Shown: piece after piece, positions 43,121 through 52,901 of the stretch
Layout of the letters: each line of letters starts with the position of its first letter
Position numbering within the stretch: position 1 is the stretch's first letter
NCBI GenBank assembly: GCA_938033695.1
Contig: CALHKE010000011.1
Location: 1-64,000 of the forward strand
From: an uncultured Candidatus Saccharibacteria bacterium
GTDB taxonomy: Bacteria; Patescibacteriota; Saccharimonadia; Saccharimonadales; Saccharimonadaceae
Direction: 5' to 3'
DNA: 64,000 nucleotides
The notes under the pieces: model-generated
Database searches by the model: none
Told to the model about the DNA's origin: nothing
Seen by the model: only the letters and a program-made list of their open reading frames with translations
Program-made: the position numbers and the translations under genes

Positions 43121-44440
43121 TTATTCTTGATCTTCGTGTTGCTTTTCTAAGGCCTTAAGTTGCTTAGTCGAAGCAATGTAGTAAGCAGTACCGATACCAA
43201 TCATGGCAGTCACCACTACGGCTAATACGGTTTCGGAAGCACCAGTGTGAGGGAGTTCCTTTGGCGTATTAGGAGTTTTTGGCTTGTCTGCACAATCACG
43301 ATGAACCGTAACCTTTACCTTACTATGAATCGTAGTGTCGAGCACCGCGATAGCTGAATTGTTGTAAGTTACCGTGTCACCACATGGGAAGATTTTTTCG
43401 TCTTCAGAGAATTTTACCTTATAGGTAATGAAAGCTTCTTCACCGGCATTGTAATCACCGATATTAAAACCATTCTTGAAGAGATTTTCTTTTTCAAAAC
43501 CTGCCGAGCGAGGAGTCTTTAAGAAAGTCGTACCAGGAATTGCAGTCATACCAGTACCGAGCAAATCATAAGCAGAGACACCGCGTTGAATTGTCGTACC
43601 AGTGTTTTTGTAACGCAATTTGAAATCGATAGTTTCACCTGGAGCTACCGTAATTTCTGTACGGTAATCATTCATATTTTCCTTAGAAGCCATCTTTTCA
43701 CCGGTAAAACCAGCTTTATCAGCTTTAATACGGAATTTTACATAACCGGCAAACTCGTTACAGCCAGGGATCACACCCCAGTAATTCTTCGTGTAGCCTA
43801 AGAACGTTCCACCATCTTTACCGAAGAGTGCGTCGTCATTCAAAGTAGAACCATTTAACGAACCACTGTTACTTAGTTTTGCAGAGTTAGGTACGTAGCG
43901 CAAAGAAACGGTTTCTTTAGCATGTAAATAAGATGTACTCCATACCTCTTTTGGCGTTGCATTCGAAGCCGAAATAGTACCCTTAATTACCGCAGCATGC
44001 CCCGCCTCAAGCCTATCCGTGATTTTATCCATACGCAAACGTACGTTTTGTGCAACACCACGATGATCGCCATCATTCAGTTTCGCAGAGGCGTTATTGT
44101 GATAATACACAAATACCTCGTATTCTGAGCCAGGCTCTACCGTTACATTATTTGAGAACTTCTCCTGACTTCCAACCTTTCGAACGCGAACAAAGTTGGA
44201 CTCGTCGCCGATTTCTGGATTATCCGTCATTGAGTTAAAAGTAACATGGTCCGCTGGATTACTCCAAGTGTATGTCGGACGATTTTTTGGGCCCCATGTT
44301 TCAATCCCCTCTGCATGAACGGCTCCGTGGATTTGGTTAAGACTGAGCGCACCTGCGACCACTGCCCCAATTACTGGAAAGATACGACGTGCAGAACTAC
44401 GCATATCTTCCCAAGTTTTTGTTTTTATGTTTATGTTCAT
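43121..44440 (-). CDS. LPxTG-type surface protein with repeat-like beta domains
   Basis: 439 residues. Signal peptide (~18-43, ending VHA-EG), then GIETWGPKNRPTYTWSNPADHVTFNSMTDNP-like mature start (first ~30 residues are a family hallmark in Saccharibacteria surface proteins), beta-rich segments including a DUF11-like part (LRYKNTGTTIQRGVSAYDLL), and LPHTG at 396-400 followed by a membrane helix and a charged tail. LPHTG plus helix marks sorting to the cell wall by a sortase, none of which is in the window. Good RBS (AAGGAGATCG). A TTGAACA motif lies upstream. Confidence 0.85.
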   Translation of the reverse strand: MNINIKTKTWEDMRSSARRIFPVIGAVVAGALSLNQIHGAVHAEGIETWGPKNRPTYTWSNPADHVTFNSMTDNPEIGDESNFVRVRKVGSQEKFSNNVTVEPGSEYEVFVYYHNNASAKLNDGDHRGVAQNVRLRMDKITDRLEAGHAAVIKGTISASNATPKEVWSTSYLHAKETVSLRYVPNSAKLSNSGSLNGSTLNDDALFGKDGGTFLGYTKNYWGVIPGCNEFAGYVKFRIKADKAGFTGEKMASKENMNDYRTEITVAPGETIDFKLRYKNTGTTIQRGVSAYDLLGTGMTAIPGTTFLKTPRSAGFEKENLFKNGFNIGDYNAGEEAFITYKVKFSEDEKIFPCGDTVTYNNSAIAVLDTTIHSKVKVTVHRDCADKPKTPNTPKELPHTGASETVLAVVVTAMIGIGTAYYIASTKQLKALEKQHEDQE

Positions 44441-44505
44441 CGATCTCCTTTCGATTAAGATCCTAAACTCATTTTAGACTATTTTTAGTTTTTGTACAAT
44501 ATATT

Positions 44506-44513
44506 TGTTCAAT
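44506..44513 (-). promoter_or_regulatory. ATTGAACA motif upstream of the LPxTG gene
   Basis: The same octamer recurs five times in the 48.0-48.5 kb intergenic region. Here it is 66 bases before the LPxTG start codon. Confidence 0.35.
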
Positions 44514-44538
44514 ATTTTTTCTTCTCTATTGAGTACAA

Positions 44539-47500
44539 TTATTGTTCAGAGTTGGAAGTCGCATCTACGGTTGTAGTTTGTCCAGATTCATGAGCAATTT
44601 TATTATCACTATTAGCACTTCTTACTGCATCAGCAATATCTACATCTGTTAAACTCTTGTCTTCACTATGAGAACCTTGAATATCTTGCCTCTCTACTGG
44701 TTTTTCTTCGGGTAATATTGAACGGTTTTCCGCATTAGTCTGTTTTTCTGTTGCTACACCTTCTTGATGAACAATACCCTGGCTATTGTCTTGCGTAGTT
44801 ACATATGCGTTTGGCGTCAAATCCTGCTTGGCTGCTTCTCTTACCATTTGGTCGAATACGGCTTTGTCTTCTATTTCGCTTCCAGGTAGCTGTTTTGTTG
44901 CATCATGATTTTCATCACCAACTTCATAAACTGCCTTATCCGCCTCAACTTTACCCATCTTTTGTTGGTTGCCATCCGTAGATGCCGTATTAGTCTTACC
45001 TTCGCTCACATTATTCTCAGGAGTCTTTGGATTCTCCTTTGGAGTCGAAGGTGGGGTTTCGTTCTTTGGCTTAGAAGGTTCCGGCTCTTTATTTTCTACT
45101 ACCTCAACATTTTCCGGAGTAACTACTGAAGTTGTAACTTCCGTTTTATCTACAGTCTTAGTTGCTTCCTTCTTCTCGGTCTTTAGATATTGGAAGATTA
45201 CTTGACCACACTTCACATTGATACCTAAAATCTTAACACTAGACATGATATTCATTACTTCGCCATCCGAAGCATTCTTCTCAATCACGCCCAGAGCCCT
45301 AAGTGAATTTTCCTTAAATCCATCACGGACATTCATATCCATGATATTTTCGCCATCTTTATTCTCAGCATAAACGAATTCTACTGCTTGATCTTTATGG
45401 AATACACCATCCTTATCAAGAGCCATGTCTACTTGAAGATTACCTTCACCACCATTGTTCGAGGCATAACCAGACTGGTAAGTTTCATTCATAATCGAAC
45501 CAAGCTTCAAAGTTGAACCCTCAAGGAAGCTGGCAATTGTATTATTAGCTTTTTCCTTAATCGCAACCTGTGCCTCTGCGTCGCCGTGCTGAATCATATA
45601 GGTAATGTCGTTCACTGCAGTAGGAGAGTCAGCCATCTCAAATGCACCAAAAGAAGCACCAAGATAACTTGCCATATTAGGGTTTTCCATGGTATTCAAA
45701 ATTTCTTTCATACCCTCAGCACCCAGAGCTTCACTTGAAGCTCCCTGTTCTTTAAGGCTTTCTAAGCCAGAACGATCGACAAATGTCATATCATTACCCG
45801 AGCGTCTAGAATCAGTGAAACCTGGGAATTCCGGATTAATATTATCGTTCAATTCAATCTTGGTTTCATTACCATCAACCATAATATTGAAAGAATTTCC
45901 CTTAATCAAAGAATCCACTTCACTATCAGCATCATACTCTGCTAAAGCTTCCTCGACATTACCATTAGTATCACCGCTATTGTCCATGCTTTTTTCAACG
46001 GCAGTATTATTATTGGTATTAATTTTATTACCACCATGAGCCGCAAGGGCAATCATCGCACCAGTCCAAGCAATTAACGCAAATCGTTTGATCCCATCAC
46101 TGTGTTTCTTAATTTTCTCAATAACACCAGCGACAATACCTTTTTTCTTCTCAGTTTCGGAATTCTCTTTCTCAGAACTCTCGATATCAGTATCCTCAGT
46201 ATCCGATTCTGTTGTCTCGGATTTTTCACTAGATTCCTCAATTTTATCACTATTAGAATCTATAGCCTCGGTCTTACTATTACCATTCTTCTGCTCTTCA
46301 AGCATTTTCTGAAGCTGCTCTAATTGATCTTTTGGTAATTTTTGCATCCAAATCTGATTGTCAGCGTCAAGTAGTACTGGACCACCAGTTTTTTCCATTT
46401 CAGCGATCTTTTCCGCACTAATACCACCAAAATCAACATTGTCTTTTTTGTCTTTCGACAATTCTATTTGATTTTCATTTTTTAACTCTTCACCAGGAAC
46501 AATTGCTGGAGGAAATTCTACAGTTTGTTTCGATTCATTTTCTGCAACTTCTTCGATTTTATCTTCTGCTTTATCTTTTTCGGAAGTTTCTTCCACGTCA
46601 GTAATCTTAGCAGCTACTTCACCCATCTTATCTTTTACGGTTGGCTCAAACTTTTCAACCGTATCTTCGCCGGTCAGCACATTAAACTTACTGAGGAATG
46701 ACCCTTCCACGCCGCTCATTTGTTCGCCCTTTTGAATCTTTTTGTATTGATTCTGTGCAAAATCAAAAGCGATTTCTTTCTTATCAGCATTCTTGATTTC
46801 ATTCATCTTAGCTTCAGCTGCCGCAGAAGCACCCCAAGCCGCATCAATCTTTTGATAGTCTTCAAAAGTTAATTTTCTGCCGCCAGCTTTCAATTCACGA
46901 GTTAATTTAATTGCTTCCTCATCGAGTTTATTAAATTTTTCCGTAGCAGCATCAAGCGCTTCATTTGAATTTTTCTTGTCTTCCGCTGAAAAAGCTTTTG
47001 CCAAAAAATCCTTCTCTGCAAGATTAGCTTGCATCTTGTAAACTTTTTCCTTATAGTGAAAATCATTTACACCTAGATTTGCGTCATTATCTCTACGCTC
47101 CTTAATCATATCAAGGCCTTTTTTTGCCAAAGCCTTCTTTTGTTCCATTTCTTGATATTCCGGAGTAGCTTGAATTTTGGCCTCAAAATCACTAATCTGG
47201 TCAAGACTGCGCTTCATCAAATTTTCCATTGGCACTAGACTACCTTCGCCACCATCGCGCATGTATTCAAGAGCATTATTCTCTTGTCTATTCAAATTAT
47301 CTTTATATTCACGGATCTCTTTTTCGCTCATTAAACCAAGACCAGCTTGCATTTTCAAGAAAGTGTCAGTTTCAAGTTTAATTTGATCAAATTGATGACG
47401 AAGCTCCAGTTTACGATCTTTTTCACCCCTATCAACACTCTCACCATTAGAATCTTTAAAGTTATTCATTCTAAACTGTGCAAGTTGTGCAACACGCGCA

Positions 47501-47586
47501 TCATGCTGATCCTTGTAGTATTGTTCCTTAGCTGAAAGACCATTATTATTCTCGCTTGGCGCAGAATTCATATTTTTAGGACCCAT
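44539..47586 (-). CDS. Large coiled-coil / single-pass membrane protein
   Basis: 1015 residues. Residues ~1-300 are helical and charged (LRHQFDQIKLETDTFLKM), ~300-490 are low-complexity Glu/Lys/Ser (EKDKAEDKIEEVAENE), one membrane helix lies at ~497-515 (RFALIAWTGAMIALAAHG), and a second folded domain follows (~560-800, ADSEVDSLIKGNSFNIMVDG), then a Pro/Thr/Glu-rich tail. Topology suggests a cytoplasmic N-half and exported C-half. It is co-translated with the upstream gene (TAATG, with AAGGAGGAGG inside that gene's end). Function unknown; possibly an envelope-spanning structural protein. Confidence 0.72.
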   Translation of the reverse strand: MGPKNMNSAPSENNNGLSAKEQYYKDQHDARVAQLAQFRMNNFKDSNGESVDRGEKDRKLELRHQFDQIKLETDTFLKMQAGLGLMSEKEIREYKDNLNRQENNALEYMRDGGEGSLVPMENLMKRSLDQISDFEAKIQATPEYQEMEQKKALAKKGLDMIKERRDNDANLGVNDFHYKEKVYKMQANLAEKDFLAKAFSAEDKKNSNEALDAATEKFNKLDEEAIKLTRELKAGGRKLTFEDYQKIDAAWGASAAAEAKMNEIKNADKKEIAFDFAQNQYKKIQKGEQMSGVEGSFLSKFNVLTGEDTVEKFEPTVKDKMGEVAAKITDVEETSEKDKAEDKIEEVAENESKQTVEFPPAIVPGEELKNENQIELSKDKKDNVDFGGISAEKIAEMEKTGGPVLLDADNQIWMQKLPKDQLEQLQKMLEEQKNGNSKTEAIDSNSDKIEESSEKSETTESDTEDTDIESSEKENSETEKKKGIVAGVIEKIKKHSDGIKRFALIAWTGAMIALAAHGGNKINTNNNTAVEKSMDNSGDTNGNVEEALAEYDADSEVDSLIKGNSFNIMVDGNETKIELNDNINPEFPGFTDSRRSGNDMTFVDRSGLESLKEQGASSEALGAEGMKEILNTMENPNMASYLGASFGAFEMADSPTAVNDITYMIQHGDAEAQVAIKEKANNTIASFLEGSTLKLGSIMNETYQSGYASNNGGEGNLQVDMALDKDGVFHKDQAVEFVYAENKDGENIMDMNVRDGFKENSLRALGVIEKNASDGEVMNIMSSVKILGINVKCGQVIFQYLKTEKKEATKTVDKTEVTTSVVTPENVEVVENKEPEPSKPKNETPPSTPKENPKTPENNVSEGKTNTASTDGNQQKMGKVEADKAVYEVGDENHDATKQLPGSEIEDKAVFDQMVREAAKQDLTPNAYVTTQDNSQGIVHQEGVATEKQTNAENRSILPEEKPVERQDIQGSHSEDKSLTDVDIADAVRSANSDNKIAHESGQTTTVDATSNSEQ

Positions 47587-47963
47587 TATGCCTCCTCCTT
47601 AGCATTCTTTAAGTAATTTTCTTTAAACTCATCCAATGCCTTTTCGGTTACCGACTGTACATCAATACCTGATTCTTGGATAATCTTCTGGACCTCGTTA
47701 AAATCTGGTTCAGCTGCATCAAAAAGCTCTGAAATCTTATCTACCAAGTAATCCGGCAAATTCATCAAGATTTCACTCAAGATAGCTTCTTGCATTTTCA
47801 TCTTTAAATCTTCACGCAAACGATCATTCACGCGGACACCCGCTTCACTCATCATTTTTTCGATGTATTGATTCATCAATTCATCCTGCGCTTTTAAGTT
47901 ATCACCTTGAAAATCAGGCTGGATCTGTCCAACCTCCGGTGAAAAAGTATTAGTATCAGTCAT
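47586..47963 (-). CDS. Small helical acidic protein preceding the large membrane protein
   Basis: 125 residues from the ATG at 47963, which has AAAGAAAGG upstream; an earlier in-frame start lacks an RBS. Helical, acidic, with NQYIEKMMSEAGVRVNDRLREDL and LPDYLVDKISELFDAAEPDFNEVQKI, a pattern reminiscent of DUF5663-type CPR proteins. No membrane helix. Coupled to the 1015-residue gene. Role unknown; perhaps a cytoplasmic partner of it. Confidence 0.65.
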   Translation of the reverse strand: MTDTNTFSPEVGQIQPDFQGDNLKAQDELMNQYIEKMMSEAGVRVNDRLREDLKMKMQEAILSEILMNLPDYLVDKISELFDAAEPDFNEVQKIIQESGIDVQSVTEKALDEFKENYLKNAKEEA

Positions 47964-48046
47964 GTGGAGACCTTTCTTTTTTATTTTGAAATATGACCTT
48001 ATGCCATTACGATAACGCTTATTTATCAGATTGTCAATAATATTTT

Positions 48047-48107
48047 TGTTCAATTTTACCTAAACTTATAGGGGTATAATTGAACACTTAATTTTCTATA
48101 TTGAACA
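48047..48107. promoter_or_regulatory. TTGAACA motifs, cluster 1
   Basis: TGTTCAAT at 48047-48054, ATTGAACA at 48079-48086 and 48100-48107. They lie just upstream of the two-gene operon, within 150 bases of its start codon. Confidence 0.45.
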
Positions 48108-48130
48108 CATTTTTTATGTTTTTTGTCTTC

Positions 48131-48163
48131 AATAAAAAATAGCCGCCCAAAAAGCGACTATTT
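48131..48163 (-). terminator. Terminator of the 38-aa frame
   Basis: Minus strand: AAATAGTCGC, loop, GCGGCTATTTTTT. Confidence 0.8.
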
Positions 48164-48193
48164 TCTAAAATCAGGAACAAGTTTCTAGCTAAT

Positions 48194-48310
48194 TTAGCTA
48201 ATCATCGAGGAAATCTTACCGAGCTTAGCGGTAATCCTCGCACGTACCTCTTGGCTGACTTGTCTTTTTGATACGTAATTAGTTTCATCATCAAAGAATT
48301 CAAACGTCAT
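48194..48310 (-). CDS. Small hypothetical protein (38 aa)
   Basis: ATG at 48310 with AAAGGAAG 8 bases upstream and a strong terminator after the stop, so it looks like a complete small transcription unit. The product begins MTFEFFDDETNYVSKRQVSQ and is followed by a helical, basic part ending in KLGKISSMIS. No family recognised. Confidence 0.5.
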   Translation of the reverse strand: MTFEFFDDETNYVSKRQVSQEVRARITAKLGKISSMIS

Positions 48311-48456
48311 TCTCTATCTTCCTTTGCTCTTAAATTTTTATTTTTGTTTTGATTTATGATCTTCGTTACATTAATAATATCACAAATTTTATATTTGCAA
48401 GTAATTTTTTCAAATTTTATAAAAATATTACCAAGTTACGATTTTCATCTGAAAAG

Positions 48457-48485
48457 ATTGAACAATTATTTTATTAAATTGAACA
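48457..48485. promoter_or_regulatory. TTGAACA motifs, cluster 2
   Basis: ATTGAACA at 48457-48464 and at 48478-48485, a direct repeat with 21-base spacing, about two helical turns. They are ~150 bases upstream of the 38-aa gene. Confidence 0.45.
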
Positions 48486-48845
48486 ACTTTATCGATTTTT
48501 TCTCTTTTATCTGAGCGGTGGATAGTTGAATAACTTTTTTATTCACCTATCCACCTCCTCCACTTTTTCTTGATCAGTCAATGCTTGTTTATTAGTGTTT
48601 CATTGACTTTTCGTCTATTCGATAATTTTTCCTTATTTATATTATTATATTAATGATTCTAGGTTTACTTACTTTTTTGTCTTCGAGCATACGAAGACTT
48701 TTTTACATATTTGATTTCCTGTTTATTTTTCTTTTAGTTAGCTTATTTTACATTTTTTGTTTTTATTGTCTAACTTGTTTTAAGTCTAACATAAACTACT
48801 ATTTTTGTCAATACTGTTTATGCTTTAACAGGGGTAATTTCATCA
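48486..48845. other. AT-rich non-coding stretch
   Basis: Very T-rich on the plus strand; I see no gene, RNA or clear repeat. Confidence 0.5.
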
Positions 48846-48873
48846 AAAAGCTCCGTATTTTCCTACGGAGCTT
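48846..48873 (-). terminator. ileS terminator
   Basis: Minus strand: AAGCTCCGTAG, loop, CTACGGAGCTTTTT type stem with a T run (arms at 48848-48857 and 48863-48873). Confidence 0.8.
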
Positions 48874-48937
48874 CCTGCCGAGTCACTTATCGTAGAGCCC
48901 TATATCTACATTTTTCCATGTAGGACTGACCCCTCGC

Positions 48938-51850
48938 TTAGATCTTTTCTAAAGAAATCGCTACATTCTCGCCCTGGACTTTGACGATTTCGTCATAGCC
49001 AAAGTTTCCTTCTTGCACTAACTCTTCTGCTAACACCTCATTCATTAACATTTCACGATAAGTCTCTGGAACCTCCATCGAAACCATCAACTTAATTCGA
49101 TCATCGACGTTCAGTCCAGCTTTCTTACGTGCGGCCTGTACGAAACGAATCAATTCACGAATCTTACCTTCTTCTAGTAATTCCGGCGTCAAAGTCTTAT
49201 CGAGCGCCAAAGCTTCCCCATGTTCGACCGACTTCACATTTACTTCTTCCATAATAATCTGCTCATAGAAGTCATCCAGCCTTTCACCAGCATAAACCAG
49301 CTTCGCTAATGGCTGACGCACCTTAATTTGCGCCTCAGTTTCCGTCTTCTTCATTCTTTCCGCTAGGCCAGCCGTAATAACCTCACGGGTCTTCGCCATT
49401 TGAGTAAGCACCACCTCATCAATCAAGCCAGCTTCTGGCCAATCCAAAAGATGCACTGACTCTGGAATCTCCGAATTCACTACGCCCGCGCCAGTCATCT
49501 TCTGATAAAGTTCCTCAGCAAGGAATGGCGTAAATGGTGCCATAATCTTCGCAAGATAGATCAATACATAATATAGCGTCGAATAGGCCTCTAGCTTATC
49601 CTGGTCGTCTTCCGACTTCCAGAAGCGCCTACGCGACCTACGCACAAACCAGTTCGACATATCGTCAATAAATTCCAAAACTGAAGAGAGTGCCGCTGGA
49701 ATATTATAAGCCTCCATACCTTCTGTAATTTGATTACGCACCTGATGTACTCTTGAAACCAACCAAATATCTAGTGGGTTCACAAATTCACTCACCGCCA
49801 TTGCTTGCTCGGAATCAAAACCATCGACTTCTGCATACATCGTAAAGAAGTCAAACACGTTCCAAATCATCGATAGCTTTCTCGCCACATCCGACACATC
49901 TTTATCGATCAATGCAAAATCCTCTCCTGCAAGCACCGGCGAAGAAAGCATCAAGAAACGCAAAGAGTCCGCTGAATATTGATCCATTAGGAGATTCGGA
50001 TCGGTGTAATTACCTAGTGATTTCGACATCTTGCGACCATCATTACCCGCCAAGGTACCAGTAGTAATCACATTTTTATAAGCAATATCCGAAAAGAGTG
50101 CGGTATTCACCACGTGTACATAATAGAACCACGCACGTACTTGACCCACATATTCCACAATGAAATCTGCCGGGTAATTCTTTTCAAATTTTTCCCGATT
50201 TTCGAATGGATAATGCAACTGCGCAAATGGCATCGAACCTGATTCGAACCAACAGTCTAACACCTTATCAATACGCTTAAAATGCTCACCGTCAATCTCA
50301 AATTCAATTTCATCCACCCAAGGACGGTGATAATCTTCCAGCCTCACACCCGAAAGTTCATAGAGCTCATCATAAGAACCCACCACCTTCACGCTTCCCT
50401 TGTCGCCCTTCCAAACTGGCATCGCCGTGGCAAAGAAACGATCGCGTGACAAATTCCAATCCGGCGCCGCTTCGATATTCTTTTCGAAACGACCATGTTT
50501 CAAGTATTCTGGGAACCAATTAATTTTTTCGTTTTCTTCGATCAGTATGGTTTTCGAATCAGTCACATTGAAGAACCAGCTTGGAAATGCTCGGTAAATA
50601 ATACGTTGTTTTGAGCGTGGATTGAATGGATATTCGTGTTTAATGTATTTAATACGATAAACAATCCCCTTTTCGAGAAGCATCTTAGCGATAATTTTAT
50701 TCGCCGCCCAAAGCTCAATGCCATTCTCATCAGTCTTGCGTACACCGAGATCCATCAACCATTTTTCAGCCGCTTCCACGTAATAACCCTGCTCATCCAA
50801 GAGATCGACAAAATCTACTTCGTGCGCCAAAGCCAAATCATAGTCCGCCTCACCATAAGCCGGAGCGATATGCACGATACCCGTGCCATCTTCATCCGAA
50901 ACATATTCCGCAGTTAATACATGATAGGTGTCTTTCTGACGTTCCTCGCGCGAGAAATTTTCCATCAAAGGCTGATATTCCAAGCCAACTAATTCCGCCC
51001 CGTTAATATCTTTCAAAAATTCAAACTCACCTTCAAAAACCTCGTTCGCCGTCTTCACTAGCGTCACGATTTTCTCTTCACCCACTTGGTACAGACCATA
51101 AGTCAATTTTTCATTTACCGCTAGAACCAAGTTCGCAGGCAAAGTCCAAGGCGTGGTCGTCCAAGCTAGCAAATACGCACCCTGTAGTTCCCCTTCATTC
51201 ACCACCTTAAATTTCACGAACACCGATGGGTCAGTCACTTCTTGATAAGCATCGTTATCCATCATCACCTCAGCTTTCGAAACCGGTGTAGAGAATTTAG
51301 TATCGTACATCAAAACCTTACGGCCTTCAAAAATCAGACCTTTATCATACAAGGTCTTAAACGCCCACCAGACCGACTCCATATAGTTCTTATCCATCGT
51401 GCGGTAAGCGCCGCGAAAATCCACCCAGCGACCAATGCGATCAATTGTCGATTCCCAAGCTTCCGAATTTGCCACCATCGATGCCTTAGCTTTCTCGATA
51501 TAAGTCGCTAGCGGCCACTTCGTGCCAATTTCTCGACGGTCCGTGATTCCTAATTGTTTCTCGACAAAATTCTCTGCTGGTAGACCGTGACAATCCCAAC
51601 CCCAACGACGCTCTACCCGTTTTCCGCGCATCGTCCAAAACCTTGGCACCGCATCCTTCGTCACAGAAGAAAGCAAGGTTCCATGGTGTGGCATACCGGT
51701 AATGAACGGAGGTCCATCATAAAAAACATATGAATTATCGATATCGCGTTGCTCAATCGATTTTTCAAAAGTCTGATTTTTCTTCCAAAATTCAATCAAA
51801 GCTTTTTCGTATTCTAAGGCTCGTCTTCTTGTATTTGCTTGATATTTCAT
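48938..51850 (-). CDS. ileS: Isoleucyl-tRNA synthetase
   Basis: 970 residues, class I synthetase that charges tRNA-Ile. GWDCHGLPAENFVEKQLG, the editing (CP1) domain with LLAWTTTPWTLPANLVLAV and GTGIVHIAPAYGEADY, GRKMSKSLGNYTDPN (KMSKS) and the anticodon-binding domain are all present; the overall pattern resembles the type 2 (eukaryote-like) enzymes. The HIGH motif reads H55-H56-G57-T58 in TGMPHHGTLL, so its last histidine is replaced by Thr. RBS GAAAGAGGG; 11 bases after the HD gene. Confidence 0.96.
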   Translation of the reverse strand: MKYQANTRRRALEYEKALIEFWKKNQTFEKSIEQRDIDNSYVFYDGPPFITGMPHHGTLLSSVTKDAVPRFWTMRGKRVERRWGWDCHGLPAENFVEKQLGITDRREIGTKWPLATYIEKAKASMVANSEAWESTIDRIGRWVDFRGAYRTMDKNYMESVWWAFKTLYDKGLIFEGRKVLMYDTKFSTPVSKAEVMMDNDAYQEVTDPSVFVKFKVVNEGELQGAYLLAWTTTPWTLPANLVLAVNEKLTYGLYQVGEEKIVTLVKTANEVFEGEFEFLKDINGAELVGLEYQPLMENFSREERQKDTYHVLTAEYVSDEDGTGIVHIAPAYGEADYDLALAHEVDFVDLLDEQGYYVEAAEKWLMDLGVRKTDENGIELWAANKIIAKMLLEKGIVYRIKYIKHEYPFNPRSKQRIIYRAFPSWFFNVTDSKTILIEENEKINWFPEYLKHGRFEKNIEAAPDWNLSRDRFFATAMPVWKGDKGSVKVVGSYDELYELSGVRLEDYHRPWVDEIEFEIDGEHFKRIDKVLDCWFESGSMPFAQLHYPFENREKFEKNYPADFIVEYVGQVRAWFYYVHVVNTALFSDIAYKNVITTGTLAGNDGRKMSKSLGNYTDPNLLMDQYSADSLRFLMLSSPVLAGEDFALIDKDVSDVARKLSMIWNVFDFFTMYAEVDGFDSEQAMAVSEFVNPLDIWLVSRVHQVRNQITEGMEAYNIPAALSSVLEFIDDMSNWFVRRSRRRFWKSEDDQDKLEAYSTLYYVLIYLAKIMAPFTPFLAEELYQKMTGAGVVNSEIPESVHLLDWPEAGLIDEVVLTQMAKTREVITAGLAERMKKTETEAQIKVRQPLAKLVYAGERLDDFYEQIIMEEVNVKSVEHGEALALDKTLTPELLEEGKIRELIRFVQAARKKAGLNVDDRIKLMVSMEVPETYREMLMNEVLAEELVQEGNFGYDEIVKVQGENVAISLEKI

Positions 51851-51861
51851 ATTCCCTCTTT

Positions 51862-52530
51862 CTAATCCGTTTCCTCTGTATTTTTCAAAATTTTCGTATA
51901 TATTCCGTTCGGTTCATCCATTGTCGTTTCAATAATTTCTTCGCGAAATAATTCGTAAATATTTCCCCCAATTTTATCGTCAAAGTACAATTTTAAATCA
52001 TATAACCTGCGTAAATGTTCCCCTGCGCGTCGAATATTGTGTCGAATCAAGATATCCGAGAAGCGATCCGAAATCGTCATAATCCCCGTATGGTGACACA
52101 TATTGTCACAAAGCTGAATCAATCTATCATAGTCATCAATTTTCACACGCAACATATATTCTTGTGTCATGCGAATCGTATCCTCATCCATCCCCTCCCA
52201 GAATTCGTCACGGTTCAAAGTCGGAAAACCGTAATAAGTGTGGGTCATCGAAATTCGCGCTGGAATCTCAAGCCCCTTTTCCATCAAAATTTCATAACCA
52301 AAAATCGGGTGCTTCAATCCTGCATGCTTCATTTTCACCCGACCAATGTCGTGTAGTAATCCCACTGCATAGGCCATATCCGGGTCAAGCTGATCTTTTT
52401 TCATGGCACGTGCAATCGTCTCTGCTGCTCTCGCCGTACTCCTAGAGTGCTGCTCCCAGTAGATTTTATATCCAGGCTGCGTCTTGCCCCAGGCAAAAAT
52501 TGCCTCTGCTTGTTCCCTGATTTTACTCAT
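51862..52530 (-). CDS. HD-domain phosphohydrolase
   Basis: 222 residues. YWEQHSRSTARAAETIARAM followed by AVGLLHDIGRVKMKHAGLKHPIFGYEILMEKG supplies the H...HD...D metal site of HD-domain phosphohydrolases, enzymes acting on nucleotides or RNA ends. The later LIQLCDNMCHHTGIM gives the last conserved Asp. Substrate unknown. TATAAT ends 7 bases before the ATG, so it is likely leaderless and may drive ileS as well, which follows after 11 bases. Confidence 0.85.
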   Translation of the reverse strand: MSKIREQAEAIFAWGKTQPGYKIYWEQHSRSTARAAETIARAMKKDQLDPDMAYAVGLLHDIGRVKMKHAGLKHPIFGYEILMEKGLEIPARISMTHTYYGFPTLNRDEFWEGMDEDTIRMTQEYMLRVKIDDYDRLIQLCDNMCHHTGIMTISDRFSDILIRHNIRRAGEHLRRLYDLKLYFDDKIGGNIYELFREEIIETTMDEPNGIYTKILKNTEETD

Positions 52531-52537
52531 CCCCTTA

Positions 52538-52543
52538 ATTATA
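52538..52543 (-). promoter_or_regulatory. Promoter of the HD gene (and ileS)
   Basis: TATAAT on the minus strand preceded by TTG, 7 bases before the ATG. Confidence 0.6.
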
Positions 52544-52634
52544 CAACAAAAATCTAGACTTCGCTAAAAGCCAAGCGCCCCCAATCAAAGCTACCCCCCA
52601 TTCTTCATGAATCCCCCCTCTCATATCGCTGATT

Positions 52635-52901
52635 TTAGACTTCGCGAATCACGTACTTCACTTCGGAAATTTGTGGTAATGGTCTACCCGTCCACTTTTT
52701 TATCACCATCCCATCATCTTGCAAAACCAAAACTGTCGGGTATTGCACGATATCTCTCGCTCTCGCAAACATTTCTCCGTCAATCGTCTCTGGATCGATT
52801 AATTCCACCTCTTTTCGCGCCTCATATTCGAAGTCTCGCTTCCACATCTCAGCTTCCGAGGCAAATTCCGAATGTTGTTTTACCACTATTACTACACGCA
52901 T
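52635..52901 (-). CDS. Thioredoxin-fold protein without cysteines
   Basis: 88 residues. VVIVVKQHSEFASEAEMW, then VELIDPETIDGEMFARARDI and the cis-proline strand VQYPTVLVLQDDG followed by KKWTGRPLP follow the thioredoxin/glutaredoxin beta-alpha-beta order. There is no cysteine anywhere, so the CxxC redox centre is absent and it cannot act as a dithiol oxidoreductase. It may be a binding or structural protein. Overlaps the end of nrdR by 10 bases, so the two are co-translated. Confidence 0.7.
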   Translation of the reverse strand: MRVVIVVKQHSEFASEAEMWKRDFEYEARKEVELIDPETIDGEMFARARDIVQYPTVLVLQDDGMVIKKWTGRPLPQISEVKYVIREV

